This document shows positions 1 to 10,734 of a DNA stretch of 64,000 nt, piece after piece. Below the pieces are notes generated by a model. It searched no databases, was not told the origin of the DNA, and worked only from the letters and a program-made list of their open reading frames with translations. This stretch comes from Melitaea cinxia. Its lineage: Eukaryota > Arthropoda > Insecta > Lepidoptera > Nymphalidae. Each line of letters starts with the position of its first letter. Position 1 is the stretch's first letter. Location: the NCBI RefSeq assembly GCF_905220565.1, contig NC_059399.1, positions 16,794,501 to 16,858,500 of the forward strand. The letters run 5' to 3'. Position numbers and translations under genes: made by a program.

Positions 1-176
1 GCTGACACTGACGTTCAGTGACACTGAGAGTATGGTTTTACAGTGCTAAATAATACACAATTTTATGCAGTTATGCTGCAATTAATGCTGTTTATGTAAG
101 ATATGGGTATAATAAAATACCAGCATTTCCTGCAGGTAGGTATACGAATAGGAAGCGTCAAGTCGCGCATAACTAA

Positions 177-381
177 TCTAATATATAAAATTCTCGTGTC
201 GCGGTGTTTATAGTTAAACTCCTCCGAAACGGCTTGACCGATTCTCAGGAAATTTTGTGTGCATATCGGGTAGGTCTGAGAATCAAACAACATCTATTTT
301 TCATACCCCTAAGTTATGGGGGTGGGGGATTGAGAAGTTTAATAAAATATATGACAAAACAACGTTTGCGAGGTCAGCTAG
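177..381 (+). mobile_element. Short non-autonomous Helitron
   Basis: It begins TCTAATATATAAAATTCTCG after an A and ends GGTCAGCTAG before a T. That is the TC...CTAG layout of Helitrons inserted between A and T. The interior carries a stretch (CCGAAACGGCTTGACCGAT) that recurs in the copies at 24116 and 8718. It is 205 bp with no coding capacity, so it would depend on a Rep/helicase supplied elsewhere. Confidence 0.75.
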
Positions 382-504
382 TTATTATATATTTTTGAAC
401 AATTGAATTTGTCCATTTGTGTGCGTGTGTGTGACGTATATATGCGTTTGTATCTACGTTAGTTATATACAGGCATTTAGATTTAGTTTTAATTTTCAAT
501 TATC

Positions 505-622
505 AGTTACTAAGACGCAACCCGCATTGGAGCAGCGTGTTGGATTATGCTCTGATCCTTCTTGTATATGTGGGAAGAGGCCTATGTCCAGCAGTGGGAT
601 ATGACAGGCTGAAGCGTAGGTC
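505..622 (+). mobile_element. SINE-1 3' end fragment
   Basis: This is the 3' third of SINE-1: the GGAGCAGCGTG block, a CTGATCCTTCT block and the terminal AGCAGTGGGATA...CAGGCTGAAGCG tail. The tRNA-derived head is missing, as in a 5'-truncated copy. Confidence 0.75.
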
Positions 623-625
623 GTA

Positions 626-1082
626 AATAGTTATTCAATAATAAAAAAAAGAAAGCTATGTAGGAATTATTTTATGCCAAAAACGTTTTGAATCATTCTT
701 AAAAGAGCTGATACTCTTCAAACTGCTGAATAGATTTTTACCAAATTAACTTAGATAAACCAACATAAAGAAACTCGCTTTCCCGTTGACAAAGGCGCAC
801 TGAAATCGATACAATACCACTGACAGACACACAGACTGACATTGGCATCAAACTTATAACACCACTCTTTTGCGTCGAGGGTTAATAAACATTCATTGTT
901 TTTCCAACGTAATTTTGTATATAAATTATTCAAATGATGGACAGCGTTATGTTATGCTTTTGATATGTAATCAGCTCGTTAATCAGTCAGTATTGCTGCT
1001 GTTACTAATTAATTATTCAAACTAAGTCTTTATTTGAATAAATAATTAATAGATATTAATAACAAATATGTAATAATCTACG
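626..1082. other. No recognised feature
   Basis: AT-rich sequence. A 60-codon reverse frame at 751-933 has no recognisable domain. Confidence 0.5.
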
Positions 1083-1185
1083 TAAGATTGCCGGTGTAGG
1101 CTGGATGAGGATTGCGGAAGACCAGGATGTCTGGCAAGAACTTGGGGAGGCCTATGTCCAGCAGTGGACTGCGATAGGCTGAAGT
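1083..1185 (+). mobile_element. RTE LINE 3' end
   Basis: This matches the last ~30 codons of the RTE ORF and its tail. The encoded peptide reads KIAGVGWMRIAEDQDVW and then LGEAYVQQWTAIG before the stop, followed by AAGTGTGATG. It is a 5'-truncated insertion of the family best preserved at 16791-17075. Confidence 0.8.
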
Positions 1186-1365
1186 GTGATGTAATAATAG
1201 TAATATGTAATAATAGGAAGTATAATTAAGTAGTATGTAATAATAGGAACTTTTATTTACATCACTTTCCTATAAAAACCAGACATTCCTTTCGAGATCA
1301 AGTGAAACTAAGAAATTGACACCCTAAAACTAAACCCATTCAAAAATTCATCGACTTTAGCCTTA

Positions 1366-1560
1366 CATTTGGTACACATAATATTTTTGGTACGGTATTC
1401 TTGTTATTTCTTCTTCATCTTCGCTCTAAGAGTAAGTATCTTTTCCCGTCTCAACTTCATCTGCGTCGGAACAGGTGAGTTCTTCCGCTTTCTCAGGGTC
1501 ATTGATTTCTTCGTTCTCGCGGGCAAGTTTTTGGAATAACAGACGTATTCTGGGTTCAAT
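1366..1560 (-). pseudogene. Possible decayed acidic coding remnant
   Basis: On the minus strand a 65-codon frame has one internal TAG at 1426-1428. Its composition is unlike the surroundings: it encodes FQKLARENEEINDPEKAEEL and then an Asp/Glu-rich run, SEDEEEITRIPY. About 15 codons further on, in a shifted frame, there is a CTKCKAK stretch that could be a zinc-binding CxxC. I do not recognise the family. Domesticated or dead transposases often have acidic leaders, but that is only a guess, and chance is not excluded. Confidence 0.3.
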
Positions 1561-2627
1561 CTATCACTTTCATCCTCTCACATCATATTAAATATATCAT
1601 ATATAATTTATTGATAGAACGACCCCCGACTTCAGCTAAGTTTTAAAAAAAGCTTTAATGTTTGTTTATCGTATTATGTCATTAACACGAGAGCACAACA
1701 TAACAACATAAGGCACTACTCAAAATATGGACACATAGTAACAATAGCTTTACTGACGGAATCATATTCCCATAAAAAATCTTAAAATAGAACCGAAATT
1801 AATTTTTTGAAGTTGAAAACAAGTTCTGGAGCGTTTGCAGACTGTTGCCCTCAAGTTTTTTTTAAATCTAATCTTTTTGTTTTAAATCTAATCAACTTTG
1901 GAAGATGAATTTTTCGTCTAGCGTATTTTATTTAATTTTATAATATTTTCATATTTTAAAAGGAAATTCGTTATAAAAGCTACAGTTGAAAAACGCTGAC
2001 ACCAATTTCCAATTTAACTTCAGACTTTCGTTCTGTCCAGACGCAATTTATAGATTTATATCAGAATATAACGTAAGTTGATTTAAAGAAATATAAAAAA
2101 GGATCTCTAGTCAAGATTTATCGCCATAGTCTGGGATTTTTATTGATTAAGTATAAAATATTTGAGTCAATTGGGTTATATTAGTCTAAACCAACATACG
2201 CCATTATTGTCGATACTGCAAATTAAACATTTTATTTTTGTAATCTTTAATCCTTCAAAATTTAACTAAGGTTAAAAGGCGATGCTTAGAAGGACCGATC
2301 TCCGTATATTCTGAACTATTATATTATACTTATCCACGTAAGGATCAATGACCTGATTCATAGGAAAAAAAATTTAGAAGTTGCGATAAAATACAGTTCC
2401 TGAAATCATGACATGACGTCCTAGTCCCAGATTATCCGTAGAAAGCATCAGATAATTTATTTGAATTACAAATTAATTTTTTAAATTATTTTAAAAAGTG
2501 GATCTACCACCGGTTTCGTATTATAATAAAGATAGCAATGTTAAGGGTGAAATCAAAAATCTTTGTCCTTAAGCCCTAACTAAGATTACATATAAATATA
2601 ATTTAATTTTATTTCGCTTTTGAGCCA
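1561..2627. other. No recognised feature
   Basis: AT-rich, no long frame and no repeat shared with other parts of the window that I could see. Confidence 0.5.
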
Positions 2628-2639
2628 AGATAAGCACGC

Positions 2640-2834
2640 TTTAGCCTGTAATATCACACTATTGGGCATAGGCCTCTTTCCCCATGTAGGAGAAGGATCA
2701 GAACTTAATCCATCACGCTGCTCCAATGCGGGTTGGCGGATATATTCCCGACTACGAGTAACGATCGCTATCAGGTGTACATGATAACAACCGGGACCGA
2801 CGGCTTAACGTGCTCTCCGAGGCACGGCTCCGGA
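2640..2834 (-). mobile_element. SINE-1, 5'-truncated, with target-site duplication
   Basis: Reverse-orientation SINE-1 running from the CAGGCTGAAGCG-type tail to the GAGCACGTTAAGCCGTCGG block. The head is lost. It is flanked by a 12 bp direct repeat AGATAAGCACGC (2628-2639 and 2835-2846). The duplication outside a 5'-truncated body is the signature of target-primed reverse transcription by a LINE machinery. Confidence 0.85.
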
Positions 2835-3059
2835 AGATAAGCACGCAATACAAAAAACTTTGATCAAAAAACATAGTCTCGTATCTAAATTAGAAAATCT
2901 AATATCATTTTCTTAACGTATTTAGTTTGCGGTGCATTCTACATCTGCACATTTACGAAAAACTCTCAGACACGTACTTTTGCATGTTCCACGGTGTGTT
3001 CCAAGTAATAGCAGCAGACTCTTTTATGTTTCTCGAAGTAAAACTTCTTTAAGCACGCT

Positions 3060-3263
3060 TGACTTGGGGAGTATGCTGGTGAATGTGTGACGAGAGCGTT
3101 ACGAAAAGCGTCATCGGGCGAGGCGAATGGAAGTTGAGAGGGAGATATAAGTTAGTGGAGATAGATAGAGAGAGAGTTTCGTGACTTTTACTTCAGTCGT
3201 GTGGGCAATGTGTGTGAAGCACAATCGGTTTTTTTTTTCTAATTTAATCGACCTAAAAAAAGC
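3060..3263 (+). promoter_or_regulatory. Candidate promoter and 5' UTR
   Basis: This block is richer in CpG and purines than its surroundings, with GAGA runs near 3160-3176. The arthropod initiator core TCAGT lies at 3193-3197, in CTTCAGTCGTGTG, about 70 bp before a good ATG. No clear TATA box is seen. The call depends on the exon that follows. Confidence 0.35.
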
Positions 3264-3320
3264 ATGTTCTCGACTGGATTGTACTTTTTTTTGGTCTATC
3301 TCATTCCTTTTTTACCGGAT
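3264..3320 (+). CDS. Candidate first coding exon with signal peptide
   Basis: An ATG in a reasonable insect context (AAAGCATG) opens a 19-codon frame, MFSTGLYFFLVYLIPFLPD. It ends exactly at a strong splice donor, GAT|GTAAGT. The peptide has the short start and long hydrophobic stretch of a secretory signal peptide or first membrane segment. A CpG- and purine-rich block with an initiator-like TCAGT lies just upstream. No downstream exon could be identified in the window, so the product is unknown and the exon may be fortuitous. If real, the gene runs rightwards and has a large first intron. Confidence 0.35.
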
Positions 3321-3389
3321 GTAAGTACTAATTTTGTTTATTCTTTTATATTCAAAAGCTGAGACTTATAGTCCTATTTAAATTTAAGC

Positions 3390-3475
3390 AAGATCTAACA
3401 AGTTGTTTTTGAGTTATCTCTGATAATGCGTTTTTGAAGTTGGTTTTTTTAATTTTTTGTTTGACAAAAAAAACA
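3390..3475 (-). mobile_element. Family C fragment
   Basis: It matches the stretch AGATCTAACAA...TTTTTGAGTTAT...AATGCGTTTTT found in family C copies such as 44735-45360, read from the other strand. Both ends are missing. Confidence 0.55.
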
Positions 3476-3489
3476 TCAATTATTTTCGT

Positions 3490-3730
3490 TTAATAAGGCC
3501 CATAGTATGAAAAAGCATGAGGAGTGATATCTACTGAACGAATGACCTCGTTGCGTTTCTCGCAACGCCATCTATTGTCGACGACGATGTTCTCTATTCG
3601 TTTATTTACCATTTGATATGGTACTAATTGTTTTCTAAGACTAGTAAACCTTTTTGTGCGTATTTAGATAGTCGATCTGAAGGCGTAAACTCCAGTCGTG
3701 CGTCGGAGGTGACACACACTTTTAATTTAT
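3490..3730 (+). repeat. Family G repeat, copy 1 (uninterrupted)
   Basis: It shares several blocks with 5722-6300: AGTATGAAAAA, TCTACTGAACGAATGACCT, CGCCATCTAT, GATATGGTA and TAGTAAACCTTTTTGTGC, ending near TCGGAGGTGACACACAC. This copy lacks the LINE insertion present in the other, so it serves as the empty-site reference. No coding capacity; the superfamily is unknown. Confidence 0.65.
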
Positions 3731-4189
3731 TTATTTAAGCTTCATATATTTTACCACGACTAGAACAACGATATTTAATGGCTGTTACAGTATGTTGTAT
3801 TAAACCGAGTTTATCTAGATATCTACAACTGCTAACATTATCTACGTATGCGAGATATGTGTTTCTACTTCTGTGGTCAAGAGCTATCCCCTGTGTTCCA
3901 GTTCGAGTAATGAAAGCTCCAGTATAATTACAAAGACGACGCACACAACGTTCAAAGGAATTATTAAGTAGAAAAAATTCGTCATTTTAACTGTTTTCTA
4001 TATTTATAATTATGCTTACTTCCTCGTTTTTATACATTTTTAAATTTTTTATTGCGTCCGCTTTGTTATGAAAAGTATAATTGGATGCAATATAATCTTT
4101 AGAGTTGTCATCATATTTAAATGTGTTGCCGTTTTGATAATATTATTTTTATATCCTTTGGATGGGAAAAAAGCTTAACGTGTACTTGA
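3731..4189. other. No recognised feature
   Basis: A 69-codon reverse frame (3735-3944) shows no recognisable domain or splice context. Confidence 0.45.
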
Positions 4190-4400
4190 TTTGACGCTTG
4201 CAATACAATGAGCATCGCAAGCGCGTCGCAAATACTACCTCCAAAGTCAATTCAGCATATTCTCCGAAATTCAGCTTGGGTAGTAAATACCACAGGAATA
4301 CAACACTGTTGGAGAACAGCAATTATATTTAGAAGTTAGCTACGGTCTACTATGATTTTAAGGGATTGAGGAAGTATTATCAATCGGGTTGCTCCAGATT
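4190..4400 (-). mobile_element. Family E relic
   Basis: A diverged copy keeps the order of family E blocks read in reverse: AGCATCGCAAGCGCGT, ACAGGAATACAACACTG, a degenerate middle, and GGGTTGCTCCAGATTTTGA. Ends are eroded. Confidence 0.5.
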
Positions 4401-5244
4401 TTGATTAAAATGTTGTCTACCTTAACAATTATCGGGGGTAGATCCAATTGAAAATCGGTGAAATGTTAGTCAGAGTGCGAACTCAAACATGAACCATCAT
4501 GACTTATAAACGTCTTTTGAACGCGCATCTTAGGTTTGGAAAGAATCATTGGAATAAGTCAGACCTTATATATGGTATGGGCAGACCTAGCCCATTTCGA
4601 TTTGCTATCCCATGAAATAACGAAAAAAGTAATGAAATTTCATATGAAAATTATGGCTGCACTTTTTTTGGGTCATCATAATTCCATAAAATAATCGAGT
4701 CAAGGGAAAATAATCAGTAAATCATTCGGCTGAAGATTGTGGGCATGTCCAGTATACTAATAACCGTGGATCCACCCTTGAATTTAAAAATAAAATGTAT
4801 AAAATTAATCTTAAAATATTTATAACAAAAAATTAAGTATTAATATTAATTAATAATTTCAGATGATAACTTAACTAAAGTTTTACAAAATTAAAATAAA
4901 CATACCTTATGATTGTTGAGATGACATTTAAATGAAGGGTTATTTATAAGAATGAAAGTTCCTGAGAGAACAATCACAAATAAAAATAAAAATAATTATC
5001 TCCAAAATCACTTGACACAAAACCAAAACTTGGTTACATTTGAACAAAATAGAATTATGAGCGTTTTGTAATCACGAGTGAATTTCTCACGGTATTAGAA
5101 TTTATAACAATGTCCCTAAGTAAAGGGATTAAGGAATACACACATACATACATTATCACTCGGAAAGGGTATTAAATGAGTAAGTAAAGTGTAGGTTTAA
5201 TAAAACATAAAACAAGCAATCCACAAGTGGAAAATATAGAAATC
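4401..5244. other. No recognised feature
   Basis: AT-rich sequence without recognisable frames or repeats. Confidence 0.5.
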
Positions 5245-5336
5245 TATATACATACATACATGCATACATACATATATACTTACATACATACATGCTTACA
5301 CACATATGTACTTACAAACATACATACATACACACA
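5245..5336. repeat. ACAT-type simple repeat
   Basis: Imperfect runs of CATA/TACA tetranucleotides, broken by TGCATA and ATATAC variants. Confidence 0.8.
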
Positions 5337-5345
5337 GTCAAATAA

Positions 5346-5721
5346 CATTACCCCCCTTTTAGGGCAGGCGGCTATAGTCAAATAATTTGTTTGTACGTGA
5401 CACCTGTTACTTTTTAAACTATATTAACTTAACGAGCAAATTGCTATTAACAAAGTGTAGGCGTTTCTCGCTTAAATATTTACTTTCTCTTGTATTCAAA
5501 TAATTGAACAGTAATTAATTAATAGTAAATTAATATAAGCAATAACAAAATAAAACATTTAAAAATTACTGAAACTGGCTTTAACTATATACTAAAAAAA
5601 CAATTAAATTTTTTATTACTATCTATTAATGTAAAGACATTACGAACGCTACGTTTTTAATTTCCTTTAGTTTTTTGCAGTAAACCAAATGAGTAAGTGG
5701 ACTAAAACTCGATTTTCATAT
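5346..5721. other. No recognised feature
   Basis: AT-rich spacer up to the second family G copy. Confidence 0.5.
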
Positions 5722-5783
5722 AAGGCCCCCAGTATGAAAAAAAGTAGTAAAATCTACTGAACGAATGACCTGGTTACGATTGT

Positions 5784-6035
5784 TCTGAGGAATTGTTCGG
5801 ACTAATACCTACAGCAGAATTCCACCTCCGGACATCGCGTCAAAATTCAAAATTTCATCCACATCACCTCAATGTCTGGAGGTCTACGACAGCTCGATTT
5901 TTGCGCCATTTTCTGCCACGCATGACCCCTCTATGGAACCAGCTGCCACCAACGGTATTTCCGAACCGATACGACCTAGGGACCTTCAAAAGAAGAGCAT
6001 ATTCCTTTTTGAAGGGCCGGCAACGTGCCTGCTAA
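5784..6035 (+). pseudogene. Non-LTR retrotransposon ORF2, C-terminal fragment
   Basis: The open frame carries the conserved C-terminal segment of a lepidopteran LINE polyprotein: FHPHHLNVWRSTTARFLRHF, then LPRMTPLWNQLPP, and FKRRAYSFLKGRQRAC before the stop. This lies downstream of the reverse transcriptase catalytic region, which is absent. A ~90 bp 3' UTR with TCACTTACCACCAGGTGAGC and a poly(A) end follows, to ~6129. It is a severely 5'-truncated, non-functional insertion inside a family G repeat. Confidence 0.8.
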
Positions 6036-6164
6036 TCCTTTGATTTAGCGGGTGTCTGTGGATGTTGTTTTTCACTTACCACCAGGTGAGCCAACTGTCC
6101 GTTTGCCCCCTCTTCTATAAAAAAAAAACAATACGATTTTGTGCGCCATCTATCGCCACTATAT

Positions 6165-6206
6165 ACGCCATCTATCGGAACCCAATAGGCTTCCGATAGA
6201 TGGCGT
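6165..6206. repeat. Perfect 16 bp inverted repeat
   Basis: ACGCCATCTATCGGAA at 6165-6180 is followed, after a 10 nt loop, by its exact reverse complement at 6191-6206. A third related CGCCATCTATCG lies just upstream at ~6144. Confidence 0.9.
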
Positions 6207-6330
6207 TATTTGATTCTGATATGGTATTACTCTTTTCTTAATCTAGTAAGCCTTTTTTGTGCCTATTTAGACAGTCGTGCATCGGAGGTTACACACAAAC
6301 TTTTCTTTTTCTCTTATTTTTGAATATATT

Positions 6331-7357
6331 TTATTTTTAATGATAATACATTCAGTAAAAGTAATGTAACAATCGTTTATCTTATTTGCTCTAGATCCGT
6401 TAAATCGTTACAAGGAGCCAATTTACATAAATTATAATAAATTTAGGAGGTCTAATTAGATTTTCATTCCTTTTTTTTCATTATTGTATAAAGAAAAATA
6501 TTTATCACTCGTCTCGCTATTCATTATTGCACTTATTCTATTCAATTATTTGTCAAAGCTACAACATATAACAGTGAAAGTATAAAACTACGTTCGTAAT
6601 ACTAATTCCAGTTGCGCAATAGCCACTTAATATCCAGTTATTATATGACATATTTTGAATTTCAAATGTCATTATTAAATTCGTAACATCCTGCATGAAA
6701 TATGTAAGTACAGCGTCACTAAATCCATATATCTTTTTCATTAATATCGGTACTCTTGAACTAACCGACATCTGACGACATAGCACTGTTTCATTTTATT
6801 ACTATTTAAGACATTTTGGTTTTATACAAGCCAAAGATGGCTTAGACTGATAGGAATTTAGTAAGCTTGAATAAATTATTAATTTTCAAATCGAATCATC
6901 AAAAACAAAATATGTAAATCATTCAATAACTAAAAATCAAAAGTTTGTCAGTAATAAAAATTCAATTCGAAAGAAACCAATCAAGAGAGTTGCATATCAA
7001 ATTAGACAGACTTAGACAGAACTTGAAGGAAGCCTTATGCAGAAAAATGTTGGAAATAAACGGTTGGCAGTAAAACAAGTTTAAAGGCAATCTTGGGCGG
7101 AGTTACTTTAACTTCTGAGTAGACGGGAGATGATTTTAAATGTAAACTCAGAAAGTATTTTAATAAAAATGAATTGAAATGGAATGTCAAATCTTAAACC
7201 TGTGATATCTAATTAAAATTCTATTTTCGATATATATATATTTTTAATTATTTTACATTCATAGTTATCTGTTCCTAAGATTGAAATGTTAAGTTGAATT
7301 ATTAATAATCAATTACAATTTCTTTCTTTATAAATTGTAATAAATGTATATACAATG
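6331..7357. other. No recognised feature
   Basis: AT-rich. A 75-codon reverse frame at 6559-6786 has no recognisable domain. Confidence 0.45.
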
Positions 7358-7582
7358 TGTGTCGTACATAAATAAATAAGTACATAAGTATTAAATTATT
7401 AATAAGTATTTAATATTATATTAAACACACACACAGACATCGCTACATTTTTTTCGATTCATACATCGAGAATACTAAAAAAAATACATAAACCTATTGT
7501 GCCCAGCCTCGAGGTGGGAATTGAACCCACACCCTCGGAGCAAAAATCAGTGTCACTGCCAACTGCGTCAACGGTTGTCCAA
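7358..7582 (-). mobile_element. SINE-2 (tRNA-derived, Bm1-like)
   Basis: On the minus strand it starts with a tRNA-like head. The A-box-like part is TTGACGCAGTTGGC, and the B box is GTGGGTTCAATTCCCACC. Then comes GAGGCTGGGCACAATAGG and an AT-rich tail. The same layout recurs at 11298, 30388 and 36675. Resemblance to Bombyx Bm1 is from memory, not a search. Confidence 0.7.
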
Positions 7583-8139
7583 TTATTTCTTATCTAATAT
7601 ATAAAAATGTACTTCTAACATTATATCATAATATTGTAATTTTCTAAATCGTAACATCAAAATGTAATATAATAATTAGTGTAAAACTGAGTGACATTCC
7701 TTTTCGGGGCCATTACACCAGCTTCTGTTTTTGTTATATATTTTTCTTTTAGATTTTAAACTTTCCAATTAATTTTAATGTCCATCTATATAAACTCATT
7801 TATTATTACTTACATATATTACATATATTTAGATATATCCTATATTATAATTATTAAGCTGAAATAACATAACTCGCCGAATATACCAAAACATTCATAT
7901 TATGTTTACAATTAGTTTCGGTGGTAGTTTTCCATGAATTTAACGTAAGTATAAACCATTTCATGATCAAGTCAGGAAAAGCGCCTGCAGCTACATACGT
8001 TGTCAAATTTAATAGAAGGTACAAATACACATACACATAAGCCCCTAGATTTCTCTCTAATACAGAAATTATATTTACCTATAAACAGGTCGTTTTCAGA
8101 CAGTAACTGAATACGAAATATCAAGAAACCCAGTTGATA
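7583..8139. other. Mostly no recognised feature
   Basis: A TCTAATATATAAAAATG at ~7600 resembles a Helitron 5' end, but no matching CTAG end was found. Confidence 0.4.
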
Positions 8140-8368
8140 AAGTATTTAAGCATAGTTCTACTACCACCTTGGAACTTATAAAGCCGACCGATGGCGGGAT
8201 AGCCATCTAACTGCTGGCTTCGAAATACACAGGCCGAAGACGGGCAGCAGCGTCTTAGGTGCGACAAAGCCAGCTCTGCGGTCACCAACCTGCCCAGCGT
8301 GGTGACTATGGGCAAAACACATGAGTTCGCGCCATATTTGGCAGTGGACTGCAATAGGCTGAAATGAT
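8140..8368 (+). mobile_element. Family B (RTE-tailed) copy
   Basis: Blocks in order: CCGACCGATGGCGGGATAG, AACTGCTGGCTTCGAAATAC, AAGACGGGCAGCAGCGTC, GTGCGACAAAGCCAGC, CCAGCGTGGTGACTATGGG, and GCAGTGGACTGCAATAGGC with GAAATGATGA. The tail is that of the RTE LINE. The 77-codon reverse frame across it recurs in other copies and is not a gene. Confidence 0.8.
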
Positions 8369-8714
8369 GAAAGTATTTACCTATTCATTGTGATTCAGTT
8401 TGTAACAATAAACTATAATAATTTGAAAGTATACTAAAACGAATATATTGTTTGAAATAATAAACGATAATTTATTCTTAGTAATGTTTCAAATGATTCG
8501 TCTTATTTACTGTTTCGTATTAAGTTATAGAGATATTTCTAGGAGACATTAATTCTATGACTACGTGATGTTCATTGTTGAACAATTTTAGCTGTCGTGG
8601 ATAGAATTCATAACTTTATTTATATACTATTTGATGAGGGGCTTTCGTAACACGACTTGTTTGCTTTCTAAGAAATTATTTCTAGAAGTCATTAATAATT
8701 ATGCTTATATATAT
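8369..8714. other. No recognised feature
   Basis: AT-rich spacer. Confidence 0.5.
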
Positions 8715-8717
8715 AAT

Positions 8718-8943
8718 TAGTAGCTGAGCCCGCAAAAGTTGTTTTGCCATATATTTTATTAACCCCCTTAATTCCCCCCCTTTAACTTAGGGGTATGAAA
8801 AATAAATGTTGGCCGATTCTCAGACCTACCCAATATGAACACAAAATTTCATAAAAATCGGTCCTGCCGTTTTGGAGGAATATGGTAACTAACATAACCA
8901 TATAAACTAACATTGTAACACGAGAATTTTATATACCTATAAG
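8718..8943 (-). mobile_element. Degenerate Helitron copy
   Basis: It is related to the Helitron at 24116-24411. It keeps GAGAATTTTATATA at the 5' side, TCAGACCTACCCAATATG in the middle, and AGCTGAGCCCGCAAAAGTTG near the 3' side. The terminal CTAG is mutated, so exact ends are uncertain. Confidence 0.6.
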
Positions 8944-9210
8944 ATAATCCTGTGATAAATAATTGAATCTTGACCCGAATATCACCGGTGCAGTATAAAC
9001 GTGTTAGACTTATCGATCCCAGTAGGATCTGGGTCTTATGTAGGGGTCTTCGAAAACACACACACATAAATTTCACGATGTGGGTTTGTCATATTTACCT
9101 CTGTATCTAAATCCAACAAACATGTTTACGTTATAAATATTGATAACATTATATTAGTAACAGTTTAATGTTATCAATAAATTTTGAATATTAGTAAGCC
9201 TCAAAATTAC

Positions 9211-9425
9211 CTGAGACAGGGCACAGCAGGAAATAACCGGCTCAAAATCTGGGGTAGCCCGACTGAGGAAGTACCTCGACATAATATTAATGTTTCTTTC
9301 AAGCAGTGTTGGTTCCTGTGATGAGTAAGGTGGCCAGAGCTCCTGGGGAAAATTGGGTGTAGGGTCGGCAACGCGCATGCGATGCTTCTGGTGCTGCAGG
9401 CGTCTATAAGCTACGGAAATCGCTT
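9211..9425 (+). mobile_element. Family E copy
   Basis: It starts CTGAGACAGGGCACAGCAGG and passes through GAGTAAGGTGGCCAGAGCTC, GTCGGCAACGCGCATGCGAT and TCTATAAGCTACGG. The 3' end with poly(A) is missing. Family E has no visible box A/B and no coding capacity. Confidence 0.75.
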
Positions 9426-9489
9426 ACAAAAGTCCTAAATGTTCATTCAATGTACCATCTTGGCTGAAGAATATCTACTTTTTATGATT

Positions 9490-9665
9490 AATTGATTCAA
9501 CCTCTTACATCCCACTGCTGGGTATATGTCGTCTCGGAGAAGAGGCGGAGCTTAATGCACCCTGCTGCTCCACTGCGCGTTGGAGGATATTTTCCTTACT
9601 TAACGATCGCTATCAGCTGTTTATCATTACAAACGGGACCGCTTAACGTGCTCCCTGAGACCGAC
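9490..9665 (-). mobile_element. SINE-1 relic
   Basis: Diverged SINE-1 body. It keeps ATCCCACTGCTGGGTATATG at the tail side, CTGCTGCTCCACTGCGCG, AACGATCGCTATCAGCTG and CTTAACGTGCTCCCTGAG. The head is absent. Confidence 0.65.
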
Positions 9666-10074
9666 TAGAATAAATGCTTAAACGAGAGTAATTACAAGTA
9701 AGAAAACAAGAAGCTGAACATATTGAAGGCAGTTAAAATATTCCTAATATGTCTCCAAATTTAAGACTTGACTCAATGTGAATCTTAATGAATTCTCTGA
9801 GGCTTTCTATTGTAACAAACATGTTCACTCTAAAATAAACGAAATTGGGTTTATGTTGAATTGTACTCGTATTTAAAACTGTTTTACTTAAGATTTAGAT
9901 TAAGACAATGTGTTAACAATGTGTAGATAGCAGTTTTGGTGTATGGGGTATCAAAATTCCTACAGCGGTCGAGGGTTAAATTCCCGTTTGTATTGGATGC
10001 TTATCGTTGATGATCTTATGTGCCTCGGAGAACAAATAAAGTATTGTCTCTGATTGTAATCATAATCTCTGCTA
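9666..10074. other. No recognised feature
   Basis: Unremarkable AT-rich sequence. Confidence 0.5.
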
Positions 10075-10207
10075 AGATCTGGCGACTATTCTTTGATAAC
10101 GCGTACTTACTTGACTATTTTTCGTCTACCTACGTTGTATTACTTGTCGATGTAATGGAAGTCGGTTTTTTTTTCGTTTGTAAGCAAACACAACTATTAT
10201 TTGGTAA
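10075..10207 (-). mobile_element. Family C end fragment
   Basis: Carries TTCGTCTACCTACGTTGTAT, TGTCGATGTAATGGAAGTCGG and TTTCGTTTGTAAGCAAACAC. This is one terminus of family C read from the opposite strand. The open frame here (10020-10229) has close relatives inside other C copies and is a repeat artefact. Confidence 0.75.
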
Positions 10208-10210
10208 TTT

Positions 10211-10734
10211 TACATCGATAAGTAGATAATAAAAAGAGGATATCATCTACTAAACTGAGGCATTTATTTGGAATAACACAAGCTGCAATACACAATACAC
10301 TGAATACAAAAAAGAATCATAAATATATAATAATCATAATCATAAACATACCTTTTAAAAAGTTATGGGGTAACTCAGATAAAAAAAATTATAATTAAAA
10401 AAAAAAAACAAAAAACCCGCCTGCATGAAGAACAACTAATAGAAAATCAACTGAAAAAGCTGGAACAAGATAAAAATTCAATATGCACACAAAGTCAGCG
10501 AAATAAATAGAAACAATATCAAACATTTTGTGCTGTACATTTAAAATATATTAATATGGTAGTCCTTCGAAACTTTATGCAACGTCGTAGATAACATGCA
10601 GTCGGAGACATGCACAAAGAGAGAATGATTTGACTTATCCTTCAATTTCATGCCTCCACGATATACCTTTTTAAAATCCTTGTATTGTGCCCTTCAATTT
10701 GATACCCATATTGTAGTATTCGAGAAAAAAAATT
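10211..10734. other. No recognised feature
   Basis: AT-rich; a poly(A)-like run near 10380-10412. Confidence 0.45.

Larger units (their letters stand above)
5722..6300 (+). repeat. Family G repeat, copy 2, split by a LINE
   Basis: The left part (AGTATGAAAAA through ACGAATGACCTGG) and right part (GTGCGCCATCTATCG through TCGGAGGTTACACACAAAC) align with copy 1 at 3490-3730. The LINE at ~5782-6129 sits between them. Short TACGATT-like sequences on both sides look like its target-site duplication. The right part contains a 16 bp perfect inverted repeat (6165-6180 and 6191-6206). Confidence 0.65.

Noticed and set aside
8121..8354. 77-codon reverse frame, with relatives at 35405, 41567 and 62453
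   Set aside because: The peptide recurs wherever family B lies; it is a repeat-encoded chance frame.
9000..9060. Possible coding stretch near GATCCCAGTAGGATCTGGGT
   Set aside because: A short imperfect palindrome only; no frame or repeat match.
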